A stretch of 64,000 bases of DNA from Thalassobacillus devorans (GCF_900176565.1 NZ_FXEH01000004.1:1-64000); one strand, 5' to 3'. Shown: positions 44,996-53,817, numbered from the stretch's first letter. A program made the numbers and translations. Notes: generated by a model from the letters alone, not told the origin.

Positions 44996-45382
44996 TTATT
45001 GCATTACATTGCCTCTATAAGGATCTTGGCTTTCCAAGTAGTTAGAAAATTGCTGAACGGATGTTTGAATATTTTGTGGAGTTTCTTTTTCAATACCGTA
45101 CCAGCCGTTTTTAAACATTAAGTTATATAGATTGCGCTGACAGTTTTGCGTTTCTTGGGAAACAGACGCAATAGTACGATACAACGATTCATGGCTTGCT
45201 TCTTTCAAAGCAATCGAGTATGAGGACGTTAAATATTTTTCCGTAGTTAAGGCATCGTTTATAAAATCTCTATCGTTCATTTGGGGCGTCTTAGGAACTG
45301 GTGTTTGAGGATTTTTAATCCCGTTTGGAGTTTGACTATGTTGATCTTTTAGATTTTGCTGGTCCAGCTGAAGTTTTATCAT
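44996..45382 (-). pseudogene. CotF-like spore coat protein, altered 5' end
   Basis: The C-terminal 115 residues match CotF-family coat proteins: NPQTPVPKTPQMNDRDFIND, then ALTTEKYLTSSYSIALKEASH and ETQNCQRNLYNLMFKNGWY. Upstream of codons for HSQTPNG (about 45341) the sequence becomes the complement of a DJ-1/PfpI gene, so the native start is lost. The first usable ATG (45382) lies in that foreign part and has no ribosome binding site. Expression is doubtful. Confidence 0.75.
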
Positions 45383-45825
45383 TAGCTGCAAATAACAAAG
45401 CTGAACAAACATTAACCCTCTATAAAAAGCATTTACTACCAATGAGACCATTCGAAGTATTTACCCTATCGGAAACAGGAAAAGAAATAAAAACTCATTC
45501 CGGAACCAAAATAAATCCTAATTTTAGCATTGATCATAGTCATCCTGAATTAGATATTTTAATAATTCCAGGTGGTCCTTTAAGAGCGGTTCAATCTATT
45601 GCTAAAAACCAAAAGGTATTAGACTGGGTTTTGAAGCATAAAAGTATTGAATATATCAGTACTGTTTGAACTGGAGCATACATATTAGGGGAAACTGGCT
45701 TGTTAAAGCTACTACCCACCATTTAGCATTGAAACTGATGCAAGAAAAGTATCCTGCTATTAAAGTTTTATCAGATAAAAAAGTCATACAAGATGGCAAC
45801 ATCATAACCTCTGGCGGCGAAGGCT
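45341..45825 (+). pseudogene. DJ-1/PfpI-family protein remnant
   Basis: VDLLDFAGPAEVLSLAA at the start, HPELDILIIPGGP in the middle, then a TGA codon (45667-45669) exactly where STVCTGAYILGETG-type proteins carry the nucleophilic cysteine. A frameshift near 45710 precedes ATTHHLALKLMQEKYPAIKV. The sequence is cut after NIITSGG. Both ends are missing, and at the left end it joins the coat-protein gene head to head. Confidence 0.82.
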
Positions 45826-46032
45826 GCACGCCCTGGCTGGGATGGTTGTGCGCCAGAGTAAAATTCCTACCTTTCGCTTCTTCATTTCTTATCTCCTCTA
45901 CCTGAAAATACTCACTTATCTCTTCTTGCACTATGTTGAATAGTTAAATATGTAATAAGGGCGTGTATTGTGAGTAAAAACCCCTCAATTGAAAGCTTAG
46001 ATCGAGATATCCCAAGATCCTATTCATCAAAA

Positions 46033-46137
46033 CTATGATCTTATAATCAAATCAAAAACATCCATGGGGTTTACAATAAAATAGATACCTAATACAGCTA
46101 AAGCAAAAATCAAAGTGATTACTATTATACTTTTCAT
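46033..46137 (-). CDS. Possible 34-aa single-helix membrane peptide
   Basis: ATG 46137, eight bases after GGGAGG, opens a 34-aa frame with a hydrophobic helix at about residues 4-22 (IVITLIFALAVLGIYFIV) and the tail NPMDVFDLIIRS. Size and site suggest a small membrane peptide, but there is no recognisable family. Confidence 0.4.
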   Translation of the reverse strand: MKSIIVITLIFALAVLGIYFIVNPMDVFDLIIRS

Positions 46138-46361
46138 TAGAGAACCTCCCTATAACTCTATCCCATTCAGTTTAGTCATCTATCTGTAACCTTTATTTAG
46201 AAAGTGCTGGCGCACCCTCCAATTGTGCAGCTCTTACTAAATGTAGAAGACAACCATTCTTTTCAATAAGAGCCCCTTTTAGTGGAAGACTTGATTATTC
46301 CTATTCTTTTTCCAAACAATCGCTAAATAAATGAAAATGATTGTAATCATAAGACAAAAGC

Positions 46362-46911
46362 TCACATGAGGAAAGGACCGGTTGCATTCTTACCCATGAA
46401 ATTAAGAGATGAATCACTGATTGGATCGTCATCACGCTCTTTAAGTCCCAGCTCTATAAGCTTTCGTCCAGTCTTTATTGCACCCTCTACTGTTAAACTC
46501 ATTTCACTTATATTTAAAATACTTTTTGATGAAAAAGGTTCCTCACTCTTTTCTGCTGTAGAATGACGAGAAATAAATTCAACTACATTTCCAGCAGGAT
46601 CATAAAAATATAGAGAATGAGCTTGAATATGCGAAAAATCCGCCTCATCCTCTCCTTCTTCCGAATTTAACTTCACTTTCGATTCCGCCCATGTTTTTGC
46701 TTCCCTAAATTTGTTTGAAGGAATCAAAAGCAAAGTGATAATATGGTTTGCCAGCTACATTACTTGATGTGAATTTCAAAAGACTTGAACCTGCAGAAAC
46801 CTGGAAACTTTCTTTATTCTCCTTTGTCAATGACATTCCAAGAATTTCAGTATAAAAGTGTTTCATACTTTTAATATCTTTAGTTTTTAAAGTAGCCCTT
46901 TTAATTTCCAA
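46362..46911 (-). pseudogene. VOC (glyoxalase/bleomycin resistance) family protein, frameshifted
   Basis: The frame from ATG 46911 (MEIKRATLKTKDIKSMKHFY, TEILGMSLTKE) shows the first VOC half; near 46722 the frame changes and continues as IPSNKFREAKTWAE through SLYFYDPAGNVVEFISRH, the second half with the metal-ligand glutamate. The C terminus (NFMGKNATGPFLM) stops before the usual end of this family. It is not expected to be functional. Confidence 0.8.
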
Positions 46912-47163
46912 AGAACTCTCCTCCCTTTACCAAAGTCTGGTTGATTACTGTCAATTATTTCAAAAGGAACTCTATTTATCAATTTAAATACACAATAATA
47001 TGAATCAAGTCTTATGTAATACTGCCCTATACTAAAGTAAAAAAGCGACTACCCTTATTGGATAATCGCCCCCTATACATGAAGACTCGATTTCGAGTTA
47101 TTTAAGTATAAGAAAAACTTCAATGCCTATTTACATTTTTAAAAACTTTCAATTATGATCAAT

Positions 47164-47200
47164 CAAAAAAGCCCTCCAACTAGATAACTGGAGAGCTATT
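47164..47200 (-). terminator. Intrinsic terminator after geobacillin-26-like gene
   Basis: AGC-CTCCA type arms (AGCTCTCCA / TGGAGGGCT on the minus strand) enclose a 10-nt loop and are followed by TTTTTTG. Confidence 0.7.
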
Positions 47201-47263
47201 TAATAATATCAAAACGAATACCTTTTTGTTCTTTCGTAATAACTTCCCTGGATAGTTTTTATA

Positions 47264-47902
47264 CTAACATGCATACCAATCATTAAATTCAGTAGCTAAA
47301 TAATTAGTATAGTCTGGATAGCCATAAAACACAGTTACTTTTTGTTGATGGCAATAATCATCTGCATCTGTATAATAACTTAACTTATACCATACTTCGT
47401 CAACATCCAATGATAGCCAAGTTGCAGCAGCAGTAGTTAAAACACCTGTCACAGGTCCACCAGCTATAGATGCAAATATCCCAGCAACAGCAGATATTGA
47501 GGTAGCAGAAATAGAAGATGACCCCTTTGATGTCCATCCATAAATCCAACTAGTCATGATGCTAGGACCTGAGGATTCATAGTTTTTCTCACCTAAATTC
47601 AATTCACTTAAGCTCTTCTCTTCATATGTTTGTGTGCGTCCATTACGGTCGGTTGCTATGTAAATATTCTTCTCACCTTTTTGTTTTCTTTCCAAGAACT
47701 CAACTTCGCCAGTTTGTTTGTTAGTAAATTTAATTTTTTGAAATCTCTCTTTATCAACTAGAAACTTAATCTCATACTCTTCCGTATTAATAACCTTGTT
47801 TTGTTGCATTGGATCGGTGGACGCCTCAGCTTGTATACTCGGGTAAACTGTTAGCATTAACAATACAATTGAGGTAACTACTGACAATAATTTAACCTTC
47901 AT
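47264..47902 (-). CDS. Secreted protein resembling geobacillin-26 family
   Basis: The 212-aa product has a clear signal peptide (basic start, hydrophobic core at about residues 6-22, Ala-x-Ala near 25-27). The mature part has VINTEEYEIKFLVD, TNKQTGEVEFLERK, a glycine/serine-rich hydrophobic segment SISATSISAVAGIFASIAGG at about 129-148, and a Cys/Tyr-rich end. From memory this is the layout of the geobacillin-26 family, a large heat-labile bacteriocin from Geobacillus; identity is not certain. A small two-helix protein gene lies 54 nt upstream on the same strand and could provide immunity. The sequence is more AT-rich than the core region. Confidence 0.5.
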   Translation of the reverse strand: MKVKLLSVVTSIVLLMLTVYPSIQAEASTDPMQQNKVINTEEYEIKFLVDKERFQKIKFTNKQTGEVEFLERKQKGEKNIYIATDRNGRTQTYEEKSLSELNLGEKNYESSGPSIMTSWIYGWTSKGSSSISATSISAVAGIFASIAGGPVTGVLTTAAATWLSLDVDEVWYKLSYYTDADDYCHQQKVTVFYGYPDYTNYLATEFNDWYAC

Positions 47903-47956
47903 CTTTTAACCAACTCCTTTATTAAATCCATTTTCATATCACCATATTTTTACAAT

Positions 47957-48133
47957 TTAGCAACCCTGTTTCTCCTTAAATTTCCTAAAAGTAAAACCTA
48001 TTAAAGTAATTAAGATTGCTACTACTAATCCAATAGATAAAGTAGTTTTAGACTCTATCACATCACTAAAACCATATAGCAACACTATAATTAAACCTAA
48101 TATAAAACCAATCCATTCTAAGGGTTTTGTCAT
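47957..48133 (-). CDS. Small two-helix membrane protein, candidate immunity protein
   Basis: ATG 48133, six bases after GGAGG, opens a 58-aa frame with helices at about residues 7-22 (WIGFILGLIIVLLYGF) and 31-48 (LSIGLVVAILITLIGF) and a basic C-terminal tail. It precedes the geobacillin-26-like gene in the same direction, so the two may be one transcript. Small two-helix proteins beside bacteriocin genes are often immunity proteins; here that is inference. Confidence 0.55.
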   Translation of the reverse strand: MTKPLEWIGFILGLIIVLLYGFSDVIESKTTLSIGLVVAILITLIGFTFRKFKEKQGC

Positions 48134-48439
48134 GTTTTTCCTCCTTGCTGAAATTTTTAGTCTAACTTTAATGCTATCATTTTGACATTAAATAACAATG
48201 GAACGATTGTATGACTTTGTAGGTCAATTTTCATAAATACACGCTTTGATTTTTCAAAAGGTATGTTGAATATATACAATAAATCCATAAAAAGCCCACC
48301 AGCCATTGGAGGGCTTTTGCTTTTATCCCCGGTAACAGAACACACAGATCTTCGCGTTGATAGTAATTAGACGATGTGTTTATTTAATAAGGCTAATTAG
48401 CTTTCTTTGAGTATTCTGGCCGTAAATACAGTTTACTTC

Positions 48440-49020
48440 GATCCATAATAAGATGGAAATTGCTCAAGCGCATCACTTGTATTCAAGCCATAGTATCCAT
48501 CTATCCCATTATCCTTGGCGCCTTTTTCAGGGTAGAAAAGCTGATTGTTTGCTGCTAGTACTCCTTGAACAGCAAGTACCCCATTACCGTAAGCAGAGGA
48601 GTTTGCACCTAAAAGGTTTCATCTGTTAGAACTGGTTTAACTGCTTCCTTCAGTTCCTGCCTCGTTACTGGTCCCACAATGCCATCCATCTTAGTGCCTC
48701 GATCCTCTGAAGTGCTTTCACCGTAGCTTTCAAATTGGGTACCATACTATCCATCAGTTACATACTTAGGAAGCTTGTAACACCTTTCACTCAGCTGTTC
48801 CTCTTTCTCCTTTTTAGGCTAGCATGTGTACCTAAAGACCAGCTTTTTTTCCTGCTCTTAAATCATCCAGAGACAGACCGCCTGTTAGCTGCAGGTGAAG
48901 ATAATCTTTGAAAGTTGGTCAGTCTCCTCCCCATTCAAATCCTAAGTACTTCCAATGGCTGCTAATTGCCTGCATTCTTTAAAAACGGTCAAAATTGCAC
49001 GCTTTTCATCATTAAAAACC
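48440..49020 (-). pseudogene. M15-family endolysin with peptidoglycan-binding repeats, decayed
   Basis: On the minus strand the stretch near 48985-48850 encodes SSHWKYLGFEWGGD, a stop in place of tryptophan, then PTFKDY-x-HLQLTGGLSLDDLRAG, the C-terminal catalytic part of M15 peptidases (D-Ala-D-Ala carboxypeptidase/endolysin). Nearer 48750-48620 follow pieces of a peptidoglycan-binding repeat (MDGIVGPVTRQELKEAV). At 48560-48440 comes a second repeat, FYPEKGAKDNGIDGYYGLNT. Several frameshifts and stops are needed. The N terminus is missing. Confidence 0.72.
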
Positions 49021-49573
49021 AGAATGATTTACCCCCTGACTGAACCAATAAAATTCGAAACAGACTTAGTATCAAGGTACTTGTTATTTAGTAACTATAT
49101 TTAATAATTCATCAATACTTCCATTTGATGTATTTACTTCAGGAAGGTGATAGAAGGTACTGGTCGTTTCTAATTGATTTACTTCATCGTTTGGTGAATA
49201 TAGAAATAACCGTTTTTTCCTTGTGCAAGTTCAATACCTAATTCACATATACAAAAAGTTTTTCTGTACATTCTACTTTTTTAGAACAATAAATCCACCA
49301 ACTTCCAAAATATCTTGAAGCTGAGTCTTAAACAATCCTGCCCTTATCTTGAAGACTCAGATTCAAGATATTTTAAATTGAATTAATTAAAATAGATTTA
49401 AGTATCTTAAACGTTCATTTTTGATAACATGCCATTTCAATTTTAAAATTCTAGTATACACCCTGTATTTTCAGTTCCAAAAACCGTATCTAAATCTAAA
49501 TTCTAATATGTACATTTTCTACCCTTTTTGATAATGTAAAAGTAACAAACTAAAAAAAGGAGTGTTCCAGAAA
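49021..49573. other. Stretch before resolvase with coding debris
   Basis: The minus strand around 49225-49092 has a broken frame (GIELAQGKNGYF, then after a frameshift NDEVNQLETTSTFYHLPEV and SIDELLN), a remnant I cannot name. The AT-rich part 49400-49560 directly before the resolvase is where a res site of a Tn3-type element would be expected, but I could not define its repeats. Confidence 0.4.
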
Positions 49574-50131
49574 ATGTTATTTGGATATGCCCGAGTGAGT
49601 ACCAGGGATCAAAATTTACATATGCAATTTGATGCGTTAATGCGTTATGGTGTAAAAGAAGAAAATATTTACGCAGAGAAAATCACCGGTACGAAAAAAG
49701 ACCGGCCGGCTTTTAATGAGATGTTGAAATTTTTGCGAGAAGGAGATACGGTGGTCGTCTACAAACTGGATCGGATTGGAAGGAGTACGAAACATCTTGT
49801 CGAACTCATCAATGACTTTGAAGAGAAGGGGATCAACTTTGTATCCATTAATGAAAATATTGATACGACCACCGCAATGGGGAAATTAGTGTTTACGATT
49901 TTCAGTGGGTTGGCGCAATTTGAGCGGGATATCATTTCAGAACGGACAAAATCAGGGTTGGATGCTGCACGGGCAAGGGGAAGAAAAGGCGGGCGACCAA
50001 AAAAAGACCCGTCTAAGCTCAATATGGCTTTCCGTATGTATGACAGCAAAGAATATAGCATCCAGGAAATCCTGGATGCGACGGGGATGGGGAGAGCTAC
50101 GTTTTATCGGTACTTGTCGAATCGCAAGTAA
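49574..50131 (+). CDS. Tn3-family serine resolvase
   Basis: Resolvases separate cointegrates of replicative transposons. The 185-aa protein has the catalytic serine in GYARVSTRDQNL near the N terminus, DRIGRSTKHLVELI with conserved arginines at about residues 66-79, the LAQFERDIISERT helix and a C-terminal helix-turn-helix (SIQEILDATGMGRATFYRYL). ATG 49574 gives the standard start; a GTG 12 nt upstream is inside AAAGGAG. No tnpA transposase lies in the window. It is intact, unlike many neighbours. Confidence 0.92.
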   Translation: MLFGYARVSTRDQNLHMQFDALMRYGVKEENIYAEKITGTKKDRPAFNEMLKFLREGDTVVVYKLDRIGRSTKHLVELINDFEEKGINFVSINENIDTTTAMGKLVFTIFSGLAQFERDIISERTKSGLDAARARGRKGGRPKKDPSKLNMAFRMYDSKEYSIQEILDATGMGRATFYRYLSNRK

Positions 50132-50477
50132 ACAAACGATAAATTAAAACAAACTTCCAATAGCACCAACACAAGAATTAACCATAGGTTTTACAACTTG
50201 TTTCTTGTGCAGATGAAGAGATATAGATTATCTGAATGATAGAAACACAGCCATCAGGACTTCTGACATGGCAAAATAATTATTTATACTCTTAATAAGA
50301 TACAAATTGTTTTGCTAGAATAAGGGATGTCAAGGCAACACAACACATGACTTCCCCTACATTCATGGTTATATGGTTGCCTATTAAACAAACGTAAACA
50401 TCAACGTTTACGTTTGTTTTTAGTAGGGCGATATTATCTTTTTGCATGAACCGACCTCTTATGGAGTGTCTCTCTTT
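50132..50477. other. Intergenic stretch containing palindrome copy 1
   Basis: No gene is visible. The only clear element is the 34-bp palindrome at 50386-50419. Confidence 0.5.
50386..50419 (-). repeat. Palindromic repeat, copy 1
   Basis: AAACAAACGTAAAC and its complement flank a 6-nt loop ATCAAC. Read on the minus strand it is AACGTAAAC-GTTGAT-GTTTACGTT, the same core as the copies at 50867-50900 and 62400-62435, including the loop. It lies 59 nt past the stop of the minus-strand gene 50478-50777. Confidence 0.85.
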
Positions 50478-50777
50478 TCAGGAACCGGGTAAATTAGTCC
50501 CTTTCTTATGCTCCTCTTCCAAGAAGGACACCAATTCACCCTTGTCGGCATATGCGAAATAAGACTCTGTTATCAATTTTCTATACTGTTTCCTTTCTCC
50601 ACCGACCTCCCATAACTGCACCTGAATTACAGGGAGTTCCTCCTGCAAACGAGAAGGGGAAAAATGCTCTTGCAAACTTTGATGAATGCGGACACCCTGA
50701 TCCTTCTCCATCCCTTTCACATAAAGGAATTTCCCTGAACTCTCTTTTTCCAGTATTTTCACTTGTACTTCTACCAC
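50478..50777 (-). CDS. Hypothetical 99-aa soluble protein
   Basis: The frame begins with a GTG at 50777, preceded by AGGATGTGAG. The product alternates beta-like and helical stretches (VEVQVKILEKESSGKFLYVKG-type start in part, then ESYFAYADKGELVSFLEEEHKKG at the end) and has no membrane helix or cysteine cluster. I do not recognise a family. A palindromic repeat follows its stop. Confidence 0.55.
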   Translation of the reverse strand: MVEVQVKILEKESSGKFLYVKGMEKDQGVRIHQSLQEHFSPSRLQEELPVIQVQLWEVGGERKQYRKLITESYFAYADKGELVSFLEEEHKKGTNLPGS

Positions 50778-50866
50778 TTTAACTCACATCCTATTAATCA
50801 TGCTTCCTGACTTTTTCAGGCCTTGTGTTTATGGCTTGGCCACCCTTTATCTGGTATACGTCTCCC

Positions 50867-50900
50867 CCCACACAAACGTTGATGTTTACGTTTGTGTGGG
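50867..50900 (+). repeat. Palindromic repeat, copy 2
   Basis: CCCACACAAACG and CGTTTGTGTGGG flank TTGATGTTTA. Compared with copy 3 it lacks six bases (TAAACG) of the inner left arm but keeps GTTGATGTTTACGTTTGTGT exactly. It lies 49 nt past the stop of the minus-strand AbrB-like gene. Confidence 0.85.
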
Positions 50901-50949
50901 AGAAAGCGAGAGGAATTGGCGTGCCAATAACCTTTTAGGACAAGCTGAA

Positions 50950-51276
50950 TTAGTCCCGCGAAGGCTCGTCCCAGTTATCCAAAGATACGATAAAGCGCTC
51001 ATTTCTTGTGTCGATAAAGAGGCTGTATAATTGGTAAGGTTGCATGCCCAGGTCATTGATAATTTCTAACGGGATGTTGATCGCATTGGTCCCTGACACA
51101 TAACGTTTGTTATGGGTGCTTTCGGGATCCGATTTTTCAATGAGAATAGTTCGCCTGTCACGGATGACATCAACTTCCTCTCCTGCATAAATACCAAACG
51201 TTCTGCACCACTTGCCAGGCATATGAATAACCGGCCGCTTCGGCAGCTGCCGGGAGCGATACTTTACAAGTTCCAT
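50950..51276 (-). CDS. AbrB/MazE-like transcription regulator
   Basis: The 108-aa protein has two short repeats of swapped-hairpin AbrB type: RPVIHMPGKWCRTFGIYAGEEV followed by a beta strand ending in TILIEK, and NAINIPLEIINDLGMQPYQL followed by RFIVSLDNW. Such folds bind DNA as dimers in transition-state regulators and antitoxins. No toxin gene adjoins. Start ATG 51276 follows AAAAGGGG. Confidence 0.55.
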   Translation of the reverse strand: MELVKYRSRQLPKRPVIHMPGKWCRTFGIYAGEEVDVIRDRRTILIEKSDPESTHNKRYVSGTNAINIPLEIINDLGMQPYQLYSLFIDTRNERFIVSLDNWDEPSRD

Positions 51277-51467
51277 ATGAATTTCCCCTTTTATTATTTA
51301 ATAGACGGTTGATTATTTCAAGTGACATATTTGCTAAATAGAAGGTTTCAGCAAGCGCTGATCACATCTGTTTCTCTCACATTTCTCCCGTTCCCCCCCT
51401 GAACTGGTGAAAGTATCCTCACCAAAATGAAAGGTCATGAGTAGAGGTGGGAAAGATAGGAACAATA

Positions 51468-51734
51468 TTAATCCTCTTTATTATATAACTTCGTTTCCAC
51501 TGGATCTCTCTTTATATCAATCCCATAGAGCTGGGCTATATTATTGGCGTAATAAAGGAGGTAATCGAATTTTTCCTTTATATTCACACGCTTGACAGCA
51601 CTGTCATCCTTACCCATTGCCTTCTTTAGTTCTGTGATCCCTGCATCCAACTTTGAATTTAGGTGTTGCCAGCTTGATTTGTCATCTCTGCTTCTTGCTG
51701 TTATTGTCTTTATGTGTACAAGGACGCTGTTCAT
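51468..51734 (-). CDS. Hypothetical 88-aa helical protein
   Basis: The frame encodes a charged, mostly helical protein (SVLVHIKTITARSRDDKS, ITELKKAMGKDDSAVKRVN, then LLYYANNIAQLYGIDIKRDP). No canonical ribosome binding site precedes the ATG at 51734, so an alternative start or no expression is possible. No family recognised. Confidence 0.4.
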   Translation of the reverse strand: MNSVLVHIKTITARSRDDKSSWQHLNSKLDAGITELKKAMGKDDSAVKRVNIKEKFDYLLYYANNIAQLYGIDIKRDPVETKLYNKED

Positions 51735-51848
51735 GGGGATGGTTTCATATGTCCTAGATGGGGTGCTTTTTCATTCGCCTGGCGATTGAAAAACGTAATC
51801 CTTTTCCCTAGGAGAATCATTAAGCAAGGGAAAGATACTGATTTGGAT

Positions 51849-52478
51849 TCAATCATCATACACGGCAAAGAGGTGGTTTCCGATACTGAGCCTTGGTGCA
51901 GTGTTGTCAAAAATCCAGGAAGACGTAGCGGTTTGAGGATTGTAAAAGTAAGTGGATCCCTGGCTCGGATCCCATCCCTTCCACGCATCCTTGACCGCAT
52001 GATAGGCGATGTAATTGGGAGGCAATGCGAATTGCCCGTTTGCTACCGGAGTAAACGCATTCGCCTGGTAAATGACACCTTCGATGGTGGAAGGAAACGC
52101 CGGGGAATGCACACGATTTTTAATTACTGCAGCCACGGCTACTTGCCCCTGGTAGGATTCCCCCCTTGCTTCCCCATGCACCACCCTTGCCATCTTTTCT
52201 ATTTCTATGAGCCGATAGCTGGTACGAGGACCTGCCACTCCATCGACGGAGAGGTTAAAATCCTCCTGGAGTTCTCTGACACCTTGCTCGGTCAAGGTTC
52301 CATAGTACCCGGTAGGTTCTATTTCAAGGTAACCTAAAAGTGCTAATTTTTCTTGCAATGCAGTAACCGATGGTCCTTGACTGCCACGCTGCAATACATC
52401 TGTATAAGCAGATGATACTTTAGGGCTTGTGAATAGCATGATAGTAACCAAAACTAGAATATGTATACTTTTCAACAT
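51849..52478 (-). CDS. SleB-like spore cortex-lytic enzyme
   Basis: SleB-type enzymes are lytic transglycosylases that degrade muramic-lactam cortex at germination. The 209-aa product has a signal peptide (about residues 1-24), a peptidoglycan-binding domain (about 28-90: GPSVTALQEKLALLGYL, GTLTEQGVRELQEDFNL) and a hydrolase_2 catalytic domain with ARVVHGEARGESYQGQVAVA at about 96-115 and STYFYNPQTATSSWIF near the end. Catalytic glutamate is the one in HGEA. SleB is normally about 250-300 aa; here the linker is short. A vegetative relative is an alternative. Confidence 0.85.
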   Translation of the reverse strand: MLKSIHILVLVTIMLFTSPKVSSAYTDVLQRGSQGPSVTALQEKLALLGYLEIEPTGYYGTLTEQGVRELQEDFNLSVDGVAGPRTSYRLIEIEKMARVVHGEARGESYQGQVAVAAVIKNRVHSPAFPSTIEGVIYQANAFTPVANGQFALPPNYIAYHAVKDAWKGWDPSQGSTYFYNPQTATSSWIFDNTAPRLSIGNHLFAVYDD

Positions 52479-52773
52479 GATCCCCCTCCTATGATAGATC
52501 TTTTATTCATATGTAAAGCCACAATAACCCCCTCCTTTTCCCCTGAAATATCCATCCAGTCCTCTCATCAAACGCAAAGAGGAAGGAAACACGGGTAAAG
52601 CGCTACATATTCCGTTCAAAAGGCCTATGAGAAGGAAGTAATTTGTATAGTTACGCCTCGCTAATTATAAAAAGCCACCGCACTCAATAACTTTTACAAT
52701 CCTATACGTGCGATTAACCTGTCTTTTACATCATTTCTATATGATGGAATTGAACAAATTAGGAGGGATGCAA

Positions 52774-53685
52774 ATGAGGAAGAAAACAAGCGGAAAGTCC
52801 TTACAACTATTTATCATGTTCATGCTGGTACTAGGGGCCATGCTCCCGGTAACTGCAGCACCGGCTGCTGCAGCCACTTCAGGAAACTCGGAAATGGATT
52901 TAGACGTCATGACTTTTAATTTGAGGTATTTGAACGACCATGACCCTTCCCCTCATACCTGGGAAGAACGTCACCCGACCGTTCGCCAGGTGATACGGAT
53001 GGAACAGCCGGATATTATCGGGACCCAGGAAGCCGTTTACCAGCAGGTAAAGGATGTCGATCAGGACCTGCCGGGATATGAGTGGATCGGTATGGGCCGG
53101 GAAGGCGGTAATCAAGGGGAATTTATGGCAATCTATTATAAAAAGAACCGGTTCACCCCGACGGAATACGATCATTACTGGCTATCGGACACGCCCGATG
53201 TTGTAGGATCGACGTCATGGGGCAACTCGATTCCACGGATGGTGACATGGGTGAAGTTTTTGGATGAGAAAACGAACCAGTCATTCTATTTTGTGAACAC
53301 CCACTTTGATCATCAGTCGGAAGAAGCCAGGCAGAAAAGCGCCAATCTGGTGGTGGAGAAGATGAAGGAATTCGATCCCGATTTGCCAGTGTTGGTAACC
53401 GGGGACTTCAATGCCAGTCCAAACAGCATCCCTTATCAGAATATGACAGAAGACACCCCGATCGTCGACCTTTATCACACGGCCGGTACAGTCATCAATG
53501 AAAATCTCGGCACTTTCAACGGGTTTGATGACCCTACGGGAGGCGGACCGGATTCCCGTATCGATTGGATATTGGCAACGGAAAATGTAACCGCTAATCA
53601 TTACGAGATCATCAATTACCAGAAGAATGGCCAATATCCGAGTGACCATTATCCGGTGAGCGCTGAGGTCACATTACATTATTGA
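52774..53685 (+). CDS. Secreted endonuclease/exonuclease/phosphatase-family protein
   Basis: The 303-aa protein has a signal peptide (basic start, hydrophobic core at about residues 10-24, then Ala-rich cleavage site) and an EEP metal-hydrolase domain: DVMTFNLRYLN, IGTQEAVYQQ with the metal-binding glutamate, VNTHFDHQSEEAR, LVTGDFNASPN and SDHYPVSAEV, all catalytic blocks present. Start ATG 52774 lies six bases after AGGAGGG. Substrate may be a sugar phosphate, lipid head group or nucleic acid outside the cell. Confidence 0.85.
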   Translation: MRKKTSGKSLQLFIMFMLVLGAMLPVTAAPAAAATSGNSEMDLDVMTFNLRYLNDHDPSPHTWEERHPTVRQVIRMEQPDIIGTQEAVYQQVKDVDQDLPGYEWIGMGREGGNQGEFMAIYYKKNRFTPTEYDHYWLSDTPDVVGSTSWGNSIPRMVTWVKFLDEKTNQSFYFVNTHFDHQSEEARQKSANLVVEKMKEFDPDLPVLVTGDFNASPNSIPYQNMTEDTPIVDLYHTAGTVINENLGTFNGFDDPTGGGPDSRIDWILATENVTANHYEIINYQKNGQYPSDHYPVSAEVTLHY

Positions 53686-53817
53686 TTGCCATTCGTACAC
53701 AGAAAGACGACGCGGAAAAACTTTAAAAGGAACGTATGTTCTGTTATAATAAACACGGAACATTCCATTCGAGTTTGACCTCCCAGCTGCTTGAAATGGA
53801 TGCCCCCTTTTGTCCGG

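Noticed and set aside
45656..45931. Minus-strand frame with a HNHPS string, reminiscent of RadC
   Set aside because: Only a few residues match, the surrounding RadC blocks are absent, and the frame is opposite the DJ-1 remnant.
51714..52337. 207-codon plus-strand frame opposite the SleB-like gene
   Set aside because: The minus strand carries a clear SleB-like protein with catalytic and binding domains; the plus frame has none.
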